DNA of 64,000 nucleotides from CAVORB01 sp963736235 (GTDB taxonomy: Bacteria > Pseudomonadota > Gammaproteobacteria > Chromatiales > Chromatiaceae): positions 930,001 through 994,000 of the forward strand of contig CAVTOR010000031.1 of assembly GCA_963736235.1 (NCBI GenBank), written 5' to 3'. This document shows positions 18,766 through 27,084 of this stretch, piece after piece. Numbering within the stretch: position 1 is the stretch's first letter; each line of letters starts with the position of its first letter. The notes beneath the pieces are model-generated. The model saw only the letters and a program-made list of their open reading frames with translations. It made no database searches and was not told where the DNA came from. The position numbers and the translations under genes are program-made.

Positions 18766-19068
18766 ATGCCACAGCTCAACGAGTTGGTTAAAACCGATTT
18801 ACTGAAGAACCCCACCGTTCGGAGTACGGCCATCGGAATCGGTGTCGTCGTCCTCGTTCCCATCGTCGCTTCGGTACTCGCCCCCCTCGTGCGACCGGCG
18901 CTCCGCTCAACCGTCAAAGCGGGCCTGATCGCTTACGAGAAAGTACGGGAGAGCGCGGCTGAGGTTGGCGAGATCCTCGACGACCTTGTCGCGGAGGTAC
19001 GTGATGAGATGCGCGCCGAGCGCGAAGCCAGCGAGGCCGCCCTCGACGACGACGTCAACTCCGTGTAG
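18766..19068 (+). CDS. DUF5132-like small membrane protein
   Basis: 100 residues from ATG 18766 with GGAGAC upstream. The N-terminal half has a hydrophobic helix (about 23-42, IGIGVVVLVPIVASVLAPLV) followed by RPALRSTVKAGLIAYEKVRE, and the C-terminal half is an acidic amphipathic helix (EILDDLVAEVRDEMRAERE). This layout is that of the DUF5132 family, found in clusters with HMA-type proteins and P-type ATPases. It precedes an HMA-like membrane protein and a tiny membrane protein on the same strand and faces a P-type ATPase operon, so a shared membrane or metal-related function is inferred. Confidence 0.7.
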   Translation: MPQLNELVKTDLLKNPTVRSTAIGIGVVVLVPIVASVLAPLVRPALRSTVKAGLIAYEKVRESAAEVGEILDDLVAEVRDEMRAEREASEAALDDDVNSV

Positions 19069-19118
19069 CTGAAATTTAGGAGTAGATCGGTAGGCTCCGC
19101 GAACATGGATCGGCATTG

Positions 19119-19607
19119 ATGACTGCGCGCGCTGCCATTGTTCACCGCACACGCAACCGCCTTCGTTTGCGGGTACCCGAGCGCCGAAAAGACATCGGGT
19201 TTTTCGTTTCGCTCTACGACAACCTGCGCGAGATCCCCGGCGTCACCGAGATCGTGATCAATCCGGTAACGTCGAGCGTGCTGGTCAGTTTCCCGGACGG
19301 CTATCGCAGCGCGATCGAATCCGCGGTTCAACGAAGCAAATTCCTAACCTTTGCCAAGGCATCCGACACTACGAAATCGCCACAAACCAAAACCGAGTGC
19401 GCATCGGAAAAGGCGGTTCCGCTGCGTCAACGCAGGGAATTGCGTGTCAACGATCTACGGACCATTCTTTTCGTGCTCATGCTCGCGGTGGCCGCGCACC
19501 AAGCGATTCGCGGAAGGTTTCTCGCGGCCTCAATTTCATTGCTCTTGTCCGGCTATGACCTGATCTCGGGTGTCATCCGGGACCGCGGCGGCGCTACCGA
19601 GCCATGA
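19119..19607 (+). CDS. HMA-like domain membrane protein with arginine-rich motif
   Basis: 162 residues from ATG 19119. The first ~70 residues form a ferredoxin-like HMA-type domain without the metal-binding CxxC; instead an Arg-rich strand is present (VHRTRNRLRLRVPERR), followed by LREIPGVTEIVINPVTSSVLV. A charged linker with one Cys (TKTECASEK) leads to two hydrophobic helices (RTILFVLMLAVAAHQAI and FLAASISLLLSGYDLI). The same kind of Arg-rich strand starts the nearby P-type ATPase. Proteins of this design accompany P-type ATPases; they may act as scaffold or partner. The gene is 50 bases after the DUF5132-like gene. Confidence 0.75.
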   Translation: MTARAAIVHRTRNRLRLRVPERRKDIGFFVSLYDNLREIPGVTEIVINPVTSSVLVSFPDGYRSAIESAVQRSKFLTFAKASDTTKSPQTKTECASEKAVPLRQRRELRVNDLRTILFVLMLAVAAHQAIRGRFLAASISLLLSGYDLISGVIRDRGGATEP

Positions 19608-19747
19608 CCTGAAACGCAGTGCGGAAAAATGCCCGCTGCCGCTGGAAATGCTCTATGCGGCGCACGGGGCGCTGAACCGTTCCCGTCAACCGTCATCGCC
19701 TGTGCTATATTCCTGCGAACCAGATCGGCGAAAAAGGCAATGTCCAG

Positions 19748-19966
19748 ATGGGCAGCGTAATAGTGACCGGCATCACCTTCGGCGTCTTCATGACCGAGGC
19801 CCTGATCCATTACAACATGGGTGTGGCAAAATCGGAGGGACAATTCCGACTGCGCCTGCCCCCACCGAAGGACCTCGCAAAAATCGCCGCCGTCACGGGT
19901 GCGTTTTCGATCATCAGCGGCTTGCTGATCAAATCACTGCCAAAAGACCTTGCACCGAAGGTCTAG
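19748..19966 (+). CDS. small hypothetical membrane protein
   Basis: 72 residues with two hydrophobic stretches: SVIVTGITFGVFMTEALIHY near the N terminus and AAVTGAFSIISGLLI near the C terminus, separated by a basic, proline-rich loop (RLRLPPPKDLAK). No named family recognised. It is third in the plus-strand run after the DUF5132-like and HMA-like genes and ends 115 bases from the convergent metK-like gene, so it probably belongs to the same functional group. Confidence 0.65.
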   Translation: MGSVIVTGITFGVFMTEALIHYNMGVAKSEGQFRLRLPPPKDLAKIAAVTGAFSIISGLLIKSLPKDLAPKV

Positions 19967-20081
19967 GCAAACACCGATCCATTCAGCGCCTCCCTAGGGA
20001 CGGCATCACCCGGTTTGGTCAGGAGTCAAAAAGCGTACTCCCGGCGCGCGCATCTCCGCCCGGCAGATCAATCAGCATCGC

Positions 20082-21269
20082 TCACTTTAGGGCATCCACC
20101 TTGTCCGTCCATTCCCATGGGACGTCCATATCGGTGCGGCCCATGTGCCCGTAAACAGCCAGCCTTCGATAGAAGCCTTCCGGGTGTTGCGCCGGCAGCT
20201 TGCGGAGACCTAGATCGCGAACGATACCCGCCGGCCGCAAGTCCACCGCCCGCACAAGACGCTCGCGTATTTCGTCCTCATCTACGGAGCCTGTACCGAA
20301 ACTCCTCACCCGGATGCTCACCGGTTCGGGAACCCCGATGGCGTAGCTGAGCTGCACCTCGCACTCGCGCGCCAGGCCAGCCGCAACCACGTTCTTCGCC
20401 GCATAACGGGCGATGTAGGCGCCAACCCGGTCGATGCGCATCGGATCCTTGCCGCTCAAGGCCGTACCGCTGTGACGGGCGTATTCGCCATAGGTGTCGA
20501 TACCCGTCTTGCGGCCGGTGAGCCCCGAGTGAGCCGCAGGCCCTCCGCCGACCAGAGGGCCTTCGGGATTGACATGGATCCGCGTCCCCTCATCCGCCCG
20601 CAGCCCTTCGGCCTTGAGTACAGGCTCCACGACGTGACTGATCAGGTCATCCTGAAGCTGGGACGGGCTGGCCGCGTCTCGGGTTGCCTGACTGGCGACC
20701 AGCGTGATGCTGTGAATGCGGCTCGGCTCGCCGGAACGGTATTCGATGGCGACTTGCGTCTTTCCGTCCGGCAGCAGGTAGGGCAATGCCTTGCTCACAT
20801 CCGCATCATCGAGCTTGTCGGCAAGCCGGTGAGCAAGCCAGATCGGTAGCGGCATCATGGCGGCGGTTTGATCACAAGCATAGCCGAACACGGTGGCCTG
20901 GTGCTTTGCCGTAAGCCGGCCGATCTCGGCATCGTCCATGTCATCGAGATTCAAGCGCCGGTAATCGGTCGCCGTGTGGTCCATGAAGCTGGTCATGATG
21001 GCGCAGGCGTCGGCATCAAAAACGTCCTTGCTGTATCCGACGCCGCGAATGACCTCGCGCGCAACTTCCGGGATGGCAAGTCCTGCCTTCGACGCGTAGT
21101 GCGTCGACACGAACATGATCCCGCTGGAGATGGCACACTCGGCGACGATGCTGGAATGGGGATCTTGCCGCAGGAAGAAATCCACGATCGCGTCGCTGAC
21201 TTGATCACACAGCTTGTCCGGGTGGCCGACCGTGACCGATTCGGAGGTAAAGACAAAGTCGTCGCTCAC
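20082..21269 (-). CDS. divergent MetK-like protein (S-adenosylmethionine synthetase family)
   Basis: 395 residues, close to the usual length. The overall fold is clear: TSESVTVGHPDKLCDQVSDA, PDGKTQVAIEY, SGLTGRKTGIDTYGEYAR, SGKDPMRIDRVGAYIARYAAKN, YAIGVPEPVSI and YGHMGRTD. However, the ATP/Met loop that is GAGDQG in ordinary MetK reads TAKHQATVFGYA here, and the GDCGLTGRK motif reads AHSGLTGRK, so two aspartates that normally contact substrate are absent. GGGAFSGKD is altered to SGTALSGKD. It may have changed substrate or regulatory function rather than being the housekeeping enzyme. Its ATG overlaps the stop of the P-type ATPase gene by 4 bases (ATGA), showing translational coupling. Confidence 0.85.
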   Translation of the reverse strand: MSDDFVFTSESVTVGHPDKLCDQVSDAIVDFFLRQDPHSSIVAECAISSGIMFVSTHYASKAGLAIPEVAREVIRGVGYSKDVFDADACAIMTSFMDHTATDYRRLNLDDMDDAEIGRLTAKHQATVFGYACDQTAAMMPLPIWLAHRLADKLDDADVSKALPYLLPDGKTQVAIEYRSGEPSRIHSITLVASQATRDAASPSQLQDDLISHVVEPVLKAEGLRADEGTRIHVNPEGPLVGGGPAAHSGLTGRKTGIDTYGEYARHSGTALSGKDPMRIDRVGAYIARYAAKNVVAAGLARECEVQLSYAIGVPEPVSIRVRSFGTGSVDEDEIRERLVRAVDLRPAGIVRDLGLRKLPAQHPEGFYRRLAVYGHMGRTDMDVPWEWTDKVDALK

Positions 21270-24200
21270 GCTGCAACCTCCTTTAACATGGGCTCCTCGT
21301 CCGCTGGCCGGTCCGCCGTCGCTGACGGCGGCGTCAGCGCCAGACTCTTCGGCTGGTACGAGGGCTTCGTAGCCTCATTGATGATCAGGGGCAAGACGAC
21401 TCCGGCGCCGATCGCGGCCAGGTCGACAAGACCCAGGGGTGTCGTGCCCAGAAGGCGTCTAGCGGCGGGGACGACGCTAACCAATGCCTGCAGGGCGGCC
21501 ATGCCAAGAATAGCCCGGGTGAGGTGTTTGTTCGGCGGCAGTTTTTGTCCGCCGAACACGTTCCTGTACTTGGATCTGGAACTCAAGGAGTGGGCAAGCT
21601 CGTTCAGGGTCAATGTATTGAAGGCGAGGGTTGCCGGCGCGGGTCCCAAGCCGTAGCGGCGCATGCCGTAGATGAATGCGCCCAGGGTTCCCAGCCCGAT
21701 GATGCCGGACTCGAATGCCATGCGCTTGAGGTCCCGGCCCTCGATGATGGCCTCTTGCGGATCGCGCGGATTGCGTTCCATGATGTCGGGCTCAGGTGGC
21801 TCGAGGGCAAGGGCGAGCCCCGGGAAGATGTCGGTGACCAGGTTGATCCAAAGAAGCTGCATCGGGTTCATGGCTTCACCCCAGCCCATCACCACACCCG
21901 TCAGCATGACCTCGATCTCGGTCAGATTGGTCGAGACCATGAAATGGATCATCTTGCGAATGTTGTTGTAGATGGTCCGACCCTGGCTGATCGCCGTGGT
22001 CATGGTGTGGAGATTGTCGTCCTCCAGCACGACGTCCGAGACCTCGCGCGCGACGTTGGTGCCGCCCTCGCCCATGGCGACGCCGACATCCGCCGCCTTG
22101 AGCGCGGGACCATCATTGATGCCGTCGCCGGTCATGGCGACGACCAGGCCGGCTTCCTGCAGCGCGCGCACGATCTTGAGCTTGTGCGCGGGGCTGACCC
22201 GGGCGAAGACATGGGTGTTCCTGGCCAGACCCGCCAGCAGATCCGGCTCCAAATCCTCCAGCTTCGACGACTCCAGTACCTGTAGCGGCTTGTCGCCGCT
22301 GAGTCCGAGCTGCTTGCCGATGGCGTATGCCGTCGCACTCTGATCACCCGTGATCATGATCGTCTCGATGCCGGCGCGGTGATACTCCGCGATCAGCCTG
22401 TCCATTCCGGGGCGCATGGGATCGGCCATTCCCGCCAATCCCAGGAAGGTCAGCTTCTCGGTCTTCTCCGGCATGATGTCGCCGTCGATCTCCCGGAAAG
22501 CCCCGGCCAGCACGCGCAGGGCATTCCCGGCCATGACGTCGTTCTGCTCCAGGATCTCCTCGCGCATGGCCTTGGTAAGCCGCACCCGCTTTCCGTCCTT
22601 GATCAGGTGATCACACATGGACAATAGCGCATCCGGGCTGCCCTTCACCGCAAGCAGGTGCTTGCCATCGGGACCCGCGTGGAAGGTGCTCATGTATGGC
22701 CTGCCTTCCGCCCGGTAGCGCGTGCGCAGCTTGGGGTAATCCTTCCGCAATGCGTCAACGTCGATTCCGGCGCCGAGACCCATGTCGACCAAAGCGTTCT
22801 CGGTTGCGGAGCCCTCCAGTTTGTAGTTGTCCGGAGTCCCCTGGATCTCGGTCTCGCTGCACAGCGCGACCACCTGCATCAAGCGAACCAACTCGTCACG
22901 CGCGAGCGCGTCGGTGAAGATTCCGTCCAGGAGGAACCTGTTCTCCCTGACCGAATAGGTGAAGCCTCCCGAGGACACTGAGACCACGGCCATGCGGTTC
23001 ATGGTCAGGGTGCCGGTCTTGTCCATGCAAAAGACCTGCACCGCCCCCAGGCTCTCCACCGCATCCAGGTGGCGAACCGCGACATTGTGCCGACGCATGT
23101 TGGCGATGCCCATGGCGAGCGTTGTCGTCGCCACTGCCGGAAGGCCCTCGGGTACCGCCGCCACCGCCAGGGAGACCGACGCTTTCAGCATCTGGAGCCA
23201 GGCATATCCGCGCAGCACACCGACACCGAATACGCCCAGGCACACGCCCCCGCTCAAGAGCGCCAACTGCGTGCCCATGCGCCCGAGTTGCCTCTGCATC
23301 GGCGTCTCGGGCGACTCCGCTTCGCCCACCATTGTCTGAATCTGGCCGAGCTCAGTGGCCTCCGCGGTCGCAACCACGATGCCCCGACCGTTGCCCCCGG
23401 TGACGTGGGTGCCCATGTACGCCATGTTCTTCCGGTCACCAAGCGCCGTGTCTTCTGCGCCGATGAAATCGGGGTCCTTGGAGACAGGCAGGCTCTCCCC
23501 CGTCAAGGCCGATTCGTCAACGCTTAGTCGATGGCCGCGAAGCAGCCGCACGTCCGCGGAAATGTACGTGCCCGGCGTCAGGAGTAGCACGTCCCCGGGG
23601 ACTATCGATTCCACGGAGACGACGGCGGTCTCGCCTCCGCGCAGCACGTTGACCGCGCGTACGCCGGTCTGCGAGAGGGACTCGATCGTTCGCTCCGCTT
23701 GACGCTCGGTGACGTACCCGATCACGCTGTTAATCAGCACCACCCCCATGATCACCGCCGCGTCGAGCATCCCGCCGGTCATGACGGCGACGACCGCGGA
23801 GACGCCGAGCAGCCCAACGGGCAGACTGTTGAATTGGCCCAGGAACATCGCGATGTCCGAGCGCCGCTTGGTCGCCGTGAGGCGGTTCTCGCCATACTGG
23901 CGAAGGCGCTCACCGGCTTCCTCGATGGTCAGACCGGCGGCGTCCGAGCTACCGAGCTGCTCGATCACCCTGTCGCGCTCATACAGGTGCCAGGGCCGGA
24001 TCTCCTGCACCAGGCGGCTGTCGTCCTCCCGGCGCAGCATGGGCGATCCCGCCGCGGCCCCCGCCACCGGCTCGACCCGGGTGTAGATCGAGGAGAACCC
24101 TCTCAGCAACGCCTTGAACTCGCCCAGCGCCTCGGACACGGCGTACGTCAAAGGCGTCTGCGTGGCACCGGCGTCTGAGCCGCCTCCGCCCCGCCTGGCC

Positions 24201-24529
24201 GTTGGTTGCGACGGTGCGCCCAGTGCTTCGATCAATGCCTCGATACGGGCAAGGATGTCGGCGGCGGATATACCCGGCAGGTACACCACCAGCAACCGGC
24301 CAGTGAGGTCGTTCGCCTCGGCGCGCTGGACCCCCTTGAGGGACGTAACTTTCCGCTCCAACCGGCTCTTGAGGGTGGGACAGCGGTAAAGGCCCGCGAC
24401 TTGCATGCGAACGCGCCCCCGCACGCTCGCGTGAACCGGCCTCACTCTGGCGCTTCTGGCCGCGTTAGCTGGGTGTAGTTCGCTCATATTCGGTTTGGGA
24501 TGCAAGCTCAGGATAAGATCAGGACACAT
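21266..24529 (-). CDS. P-type ATPase (P2-like cation pump) with N-terminal HMA-like domain
   Basis: About 1087 residues. The N terminus (about 30-105) is an HMA-like domain without CxxC but with an Arg-rich strand (HASVRGRVRMQV). The core has all P-type hallmarks: DESALTGES in the actuator domain, a membrane helix with AAVPEGLPAVA (PEGLP, as in Ca2+/Mn2+-type pumps, not the CPx of heavy-metal pumps), the phosphorylation motif CMDKTGTLT, and TGDGINDGPALKAADVG. Several C-terminal membrane helices follow. Start could be ATG 24529 or ATG 24487; neither has a clear ribosome site. It is coupled by ATGA to a divergent MetK and divergent from a CaCA antiporter, suggesting calcium or other divalent-cation handling. 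Confidence 0.88.
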   Translation of the reverse strand: MCPDLILSLHPKPNMSELHPANAARSARVRPVHASVRGRVRMQVAGLYRCPTLKSRLERKVTSLKGVQRAEANDLTGRLLVVYLPGISAADILARIEALIEALGAPSQPTARRGGGGSDAGATQTPLTYAVSEALGEFKALLRGFSSIYTRVEPVAGAAAGSPMLRREDDSRLVQEIRPWHLYERDRVIEQLGSSDAAGLTIEEAGERLRQYGENRLTATKRRSDIAMFLGQFNSLPVGLLGVSAVVAVMTGGMLDAAVIMGVVLINSVIGYVTERQAERTIESLSQTGVRAVNVLRGGETAVVSVESIVPGDVLLLTPGTYISADVRLLRGHRLSVDESALTGESLPVSKDPDFIGAEDTALGDRKNMAYMGTHVTGGNGRGIVVATAEATELGQIQTMVGEAESPETPMQRQLGRMGTQLALLSGGVCLGVFGVGVLRGYAWLQMLKASVSLAVAAVPEGLPAVATTTLAMGIANMRRHNVAVRHLDAVESLGAVQVFCMDKTGTLTMNRMAVVSVSSGGFTYSVRENRFLLDGIFTDALARDELVRLMQVVALCSETEIQGTPDNYKLEGSATENALVDMGLGAGIDVDALRKDYPKLRTRYRAEGRPYMSTFHAGPDGKHLLAVKGSPDALLSMCDHLIKDGKRVRLTKAMREEILEQNDVMAGNALRVLAGAFREIDGDIMPEKTEKLTFLGLAGMADPMRPGMDRLIAEYHRAGIETIMITGDQSATAYAIGKQLGLSGDKPLQVLESSKLEDLEPDLLAGLARNTHVFARVSPAHKLKIVRALQEAGLVVAMTGDGINDGPALKAADVGVAMGEGGTNVAREVSDVVLEDDNLHTMTTAISQGRTIYNNIRKMIHFMVSTNLTEIEVMLTGVVMGWGEAMNPMQLLWINLVTDIFPGLALALEPPEPDIMERNPRDPQEAIIEGRDLKRMAFESGIIGLGTLGAFIYGMRRYGLGPAPATLAFNTLTLNELAHSLSSRSKYRNVFGGQKLPPNKHLTRAILGMAALQALVSVVPAARRLLGTTPLGLVDLAAIGAGVVLPLIINEATKPSYQPKSLALTPPSATADRPADEEPMLKEVAA

Positions 24530-24648
24530 CAACTGGTACGCACCCGATCATCAGGGCGCAGTGTCATTGGTCGCGCGAGGCCAGGTATAACCGTACCCAG
24601 GGAAGCGGTGATCAATTCAGCGCTTCCAGCGACACATGGATGTGACGC

Positions 24649-24678
24649 CATTTTCAAGCGCATAAGCGTTTGAAAATG
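24649..24678. repeat. stem-loop 1, 13-bp arms
   Basis: CATTTTCAAGCGC, loop ATAA, then GCGTTTGAAAATG; one mismatch (G-T) in 13 pairs. There is no T-tract beyond the stem, so it does not look like a simple terminator. Confidence 0.7.
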
Positions 24679-24681
24679 AAG

Positions 24682-24709
24682 CCGCCCAAGAACCGCATTT
24701 CTTGGGTGG
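24682..24709. repeat. stem-loop 2, 11-bp arms
   Basis: CCGCCCAAGAA, loop CCGCAT, then TTCTTGGGTGG; one G-T pair. It begins only 3 bases after stem-loop 1 ends. Confidence 0.7.
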
Positions 24710-24711
24710 AG

Positions 24712-24745
24712 CGCTGATTCTGGCCAGGATGGCTAAAAATCAGCG
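24712..24745. repeat. stem-loop 3
   Basis: CGCTGATT ... TGGCC, loop AGGAT, GGCTA ... AATCAGCG: an 8-bp outer stem and a 4-5 bp inner stem separated by a small internal loop. It follows stem-loop 2 by 2 bases. Confidence 0.6.
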
Positions 24746-24968
24746 TCTCCCAAGAGCAAACGGACAACGCCGGCGGTCAAGTTATTGCTATGCAGAACCC
24801 GCGATCACGATTATCTTTAAAACTGATCGTTTGGAGAACGGTTTTTCATAAACGATTTACCGACCGATAAATTAGAAGTTTATGAAGACTGTTTTACGAA
24901 TGCGTTACCGTTTGGTGTCAATTTGTATTCAATAGCAGCGCGGGAAGTGCGCGTCTTGAGGGGATAAC

Positions 24969-26039
24969 GTGGAACACTCGGTATTTCGCTGGATCGGCGA
25001 CGAAGCCCTACTGCAGCAGCTGATCGCCGGACTCTCCACCCCGGTTCTCCTTGTCATCATCGTCGTCTGCATCGCGCTCCTGTCGAAAGGCGCGGACTGG
25101 ATGATCGACGGAGTGGTTAGCCTCGCGAACCGAACCGGGTTACCGAAGATCGTTATCGGCGCCACCGTGGTATCACTGGGAACCACGCTCCCAGAGGCAT
25201 TCGTCTCGGTCATGGCGGCTTACATGGGGAATCCAGGGCTCGCCCTCGGAAATGGCGTGGGCTCCATCATCGCGGATACGGGGCTCATCTTCGGCCTGAC
25301 CTGCTTACTCGCCACCGTGCCCGTCAATCGCTTCATCCTCAACCGAACCGGGTGGGTACAGGTCGGCAGCGCGACGCTACTGGTCGTCATCGCCCTGATG
25401 GCGCTCCTCACCGCACCGGAGGGCGAGGAGCCTACGTTGGAACGATGGGTCGGCGGGTCCTTCCTCATCCTGCTCGCCGTCTACATGTACGTCACCTATC
25501 TTTGGGCGAAACAAGGAGGAGACGCAGCCCCTGGCGGCGACGAGGACGACTCCGACGAGGACTCCATGGCGGTCAGCCGGGCCTGGTTCATGGTCGTCGG
25601 CGGCCTCACCCTGGTGGTCGCTGGAGCGCGTGTGCTGGTCCCGGCGGCGTCCGAGATCGCGGCTCGCTTCGGCGTGCCGGAGGACGTGATCGCGGCAACA
25701 ATGGTCGCGTTCGGCACATCGCTACCGGAGTTGATGACCGCGATCGCCGCGATTCGCAAGGGGCATCCGGAGATTACCGTGGGCAATATCGTGGGCGCGG
25801 ACGTGCTGAATGTTCTGTTCGTGATCGGTGCCGCAGCCTTCGCCACGCCGCTGGCCATCCCCGACAACTTCTACTATTTCCATTTCCCGGCCATGCTCAT
25901 CATCCTGTACTCGTTCCGACTCTTCATCTCAATGAACACGGCGGGTGTGTTCTACCGCTGGCAGGGCGCATGGCTTCTCAGCGTTTATGGAACCTACGTC
26001 TTCCTGCAGTACGCGCTCAACATCGGCGCTGCTCACTGA
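24969..26039 (+). CDS. CaCA-family sodium/calcium-type antiporter
   Basis: 356 residues, polytopic. The two inverted alpha repeats that define the family are clear: GATVVSLGTTLPEAFVSVMA with ALGNGVGSIIADTGLIFG in the first half, and ATMVAFGTSLPELMTAIAA with TVGNIVGADVLNVLFVIG in the second; both carry the ion-binding Glu after Leu-Pro. An acidic cytoplasmic loop (GGDEDDSDEDS) separates the halves. The protein exchanges Ca2+ (or a similar divalent ion) for Na+ or H+ across the inner membrane. It is divergent from the P-type ATPase across the hairpin-rich region, so the two may serve the same ion. Confidence 0.92.
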   Translation: MEHSVFRWIGDEALLQQLIAGLSTPVLLVIIVVCIALLSKGADWMIDGVVSLANRTGLPKIVIGATVVSLGTTLPEAFVSVMAAYMGNPGLALGNGVGSIIADTGLIFGLTCLLATVPVNRFILNRTGWVQVGSATLLVVIALMALLTAPEGEEPTLERWVGGSFLILLAVYMYVTYLWAKQGGDAAPGGDEDDSDEDSMAVSRAWFMVVGGLTLVVAGARVLVPAASEIAARFGVPEDVIAATMVAFGTSLPELMTAIAAIRKGHPEITVGNIVGADVLNVLFVIGAAAFATPLAIPDNFYYFHFPAMLIILYSFRLFISMNTAGVFYRWQGAWLLSVYGTYVFLQYALNIGAAH

Positions 26040-26120
26040 CTGCCGAGACAAAGACCCCAGCTTCCCCGGCCGGCTGTCATACTTTAGGTAGGCCCCTTTT
26101 CAGGTCAGAGGCGCATCGAG

Positions 26121-27017
26121 ATGAAGATTCTGTTCGCAACCGACGGATCAGAGACCGCGCGTGCGGCCCTGGATTTCATGCTTGCGTTCCCTTTCCCAAA
26201 GGACTGCGACATTACGCTCATCAGCGTGATCGAAAAGGACAAGCTCGCCAACCCCGATGCCGGCGGGCTCAGCCAGGAGCAGCAGACGGCCTTGCAAGAG
26301 ACGGAAGATGCAGTCATCGAGTCGTGCGACGAGATGCTGACGGAAGAAGCGGAGCGCGTCCGCGAGGCTGGTTGGGCGGGTCGCAAGTTGATTCGCTCGG
26401 GTCACCCTGCAGACGAGATCGTACGGGCGGCCACCGAGCTCAAGGTCAACCTGGTGGTCGTGGGCTCACACGGACTCACGGGAATCAAGCGTTATCTCTT
26501 GGGCAGCGTGTCAGCCACCGTACTTGAGTATGCGCACTGCTCCGTGATGATCGTCAAGGGTGCCCACGAGCGGCGCACCCAAGACGACCGGCTCCGCATC
26601 CTGCTTGCTTACGACGATTCCGCATCGTCGAGGCACGCCGTCGATTTCTGTGCAAATCTGCCGCTCGGCGATCAGGTCGAGATCACCGCATTGAGCGTTC
26701 TGCCGTTGGTGACGCTCTACCGCCAAGACATCAAGCAACGGCTCAGCTGGTTCTGGCAACAGAAAAAGCGGGCGGCGGAGAGGGCCCTGGAGCGGGTCAC
26801 GAAAGAGATCGAATGGGCAACGCCCAACGTCGATTTCGAGCTGCGCGAAAGCGGCGATGTTACCGAGGAGATCCTGACCACCGCGAACACGTTGGATAGC
26901 GACCTGATCGTCGTCGGACACAAGGGCAGGGGAGCCATCGAGCGCTTTTTGATCGGCTCCACGACGGGGCGGATCGCGCACCATGCGTCCTGCCCCGTAC
27001 TGGCGGTAAGGTCCTAG
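26121..27017 (+). CDS. tandem universal stress protein
   Basis: 298 residues made of two USP domains, about 1-147 and 155-298. Each starts with a beta-strand plus Asp (KILFATDGSETARAALDF; RILLAYDDSASSRHAVDF) and ends with the ATP-binding pattern G-2x-G-9x-G-S/T: VVGSHGLTGIKRYLLGSVS and VVGHKGRGAIERFLIGSTT. It should bind ATP. The region between domains is short. It lies 80 bases after the CaCA antiporter on the same strand and may be cotranscribed; such pairings suggest stress-linked control of ion transport, which is inference. Confidence 0.92.
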   Translation: MKILFATDGSETARAALDFMLAFPFPKDCDITLISVIEKDKLANPDAGGLSQEQQTALQETEDAVIESCDEMLTEEAERVREAGWAGRKLIRSGHPADEIVRAATELKVNLVVVGSHGLTGIKRYLLGSVSATVLEYAHCSVMIVKGAHERRTQDDRLRILLAYDDSASSRHAVDFCANLPLGDQVEITALSVLPLVTLYRQDIKQRLSWFWQQKKRAAERALERVTKEIEWATPNVDFELRESGDVTEEILTTANTLDSDLIVVGHKGRGAIERFLIGSTTGRIAHHASCPVLAVRS

Positions 27018-27084
27018 TCACCCCCCGGACGACCGCTTCGCCGCGTGACGCGGAGTTCCGCGCGGCACGAAGCGGCCGCAAACC

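Larger units (their letters stand above)
24530..24968. promoter_or_regulatory. divergent promoter region rich in hairpins
   Basis: This 440-base gap separates the ATPase and CaCA genes, transcribed apart, so it must contain both promoters. The left half holds three consecutive stem-loops (24649-24745); the right half is markedly AT-rich compared with the surroundings, with an inverted repeat TTCATAAAC (24845-24853) / GTTTATGAA (24878-24886). No known riboswitch was recognised. Confidence 0.6.

Noticed and set aside
20082..21269. Calling this gene the housekeeping metK
   Set aside because: The substrate-binding loops are altered and it is coupled to an ion pump; I kept the family assignment but not the gene symbol.
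24530..24968. yybP-ykoY (Mn2+) riboswitch in front of the ATPase or antiporter
   Set aside because: The context is attractive, but I could not find the conserved loop sequences, so I only report the hairpins. A covariance-model search would decide.
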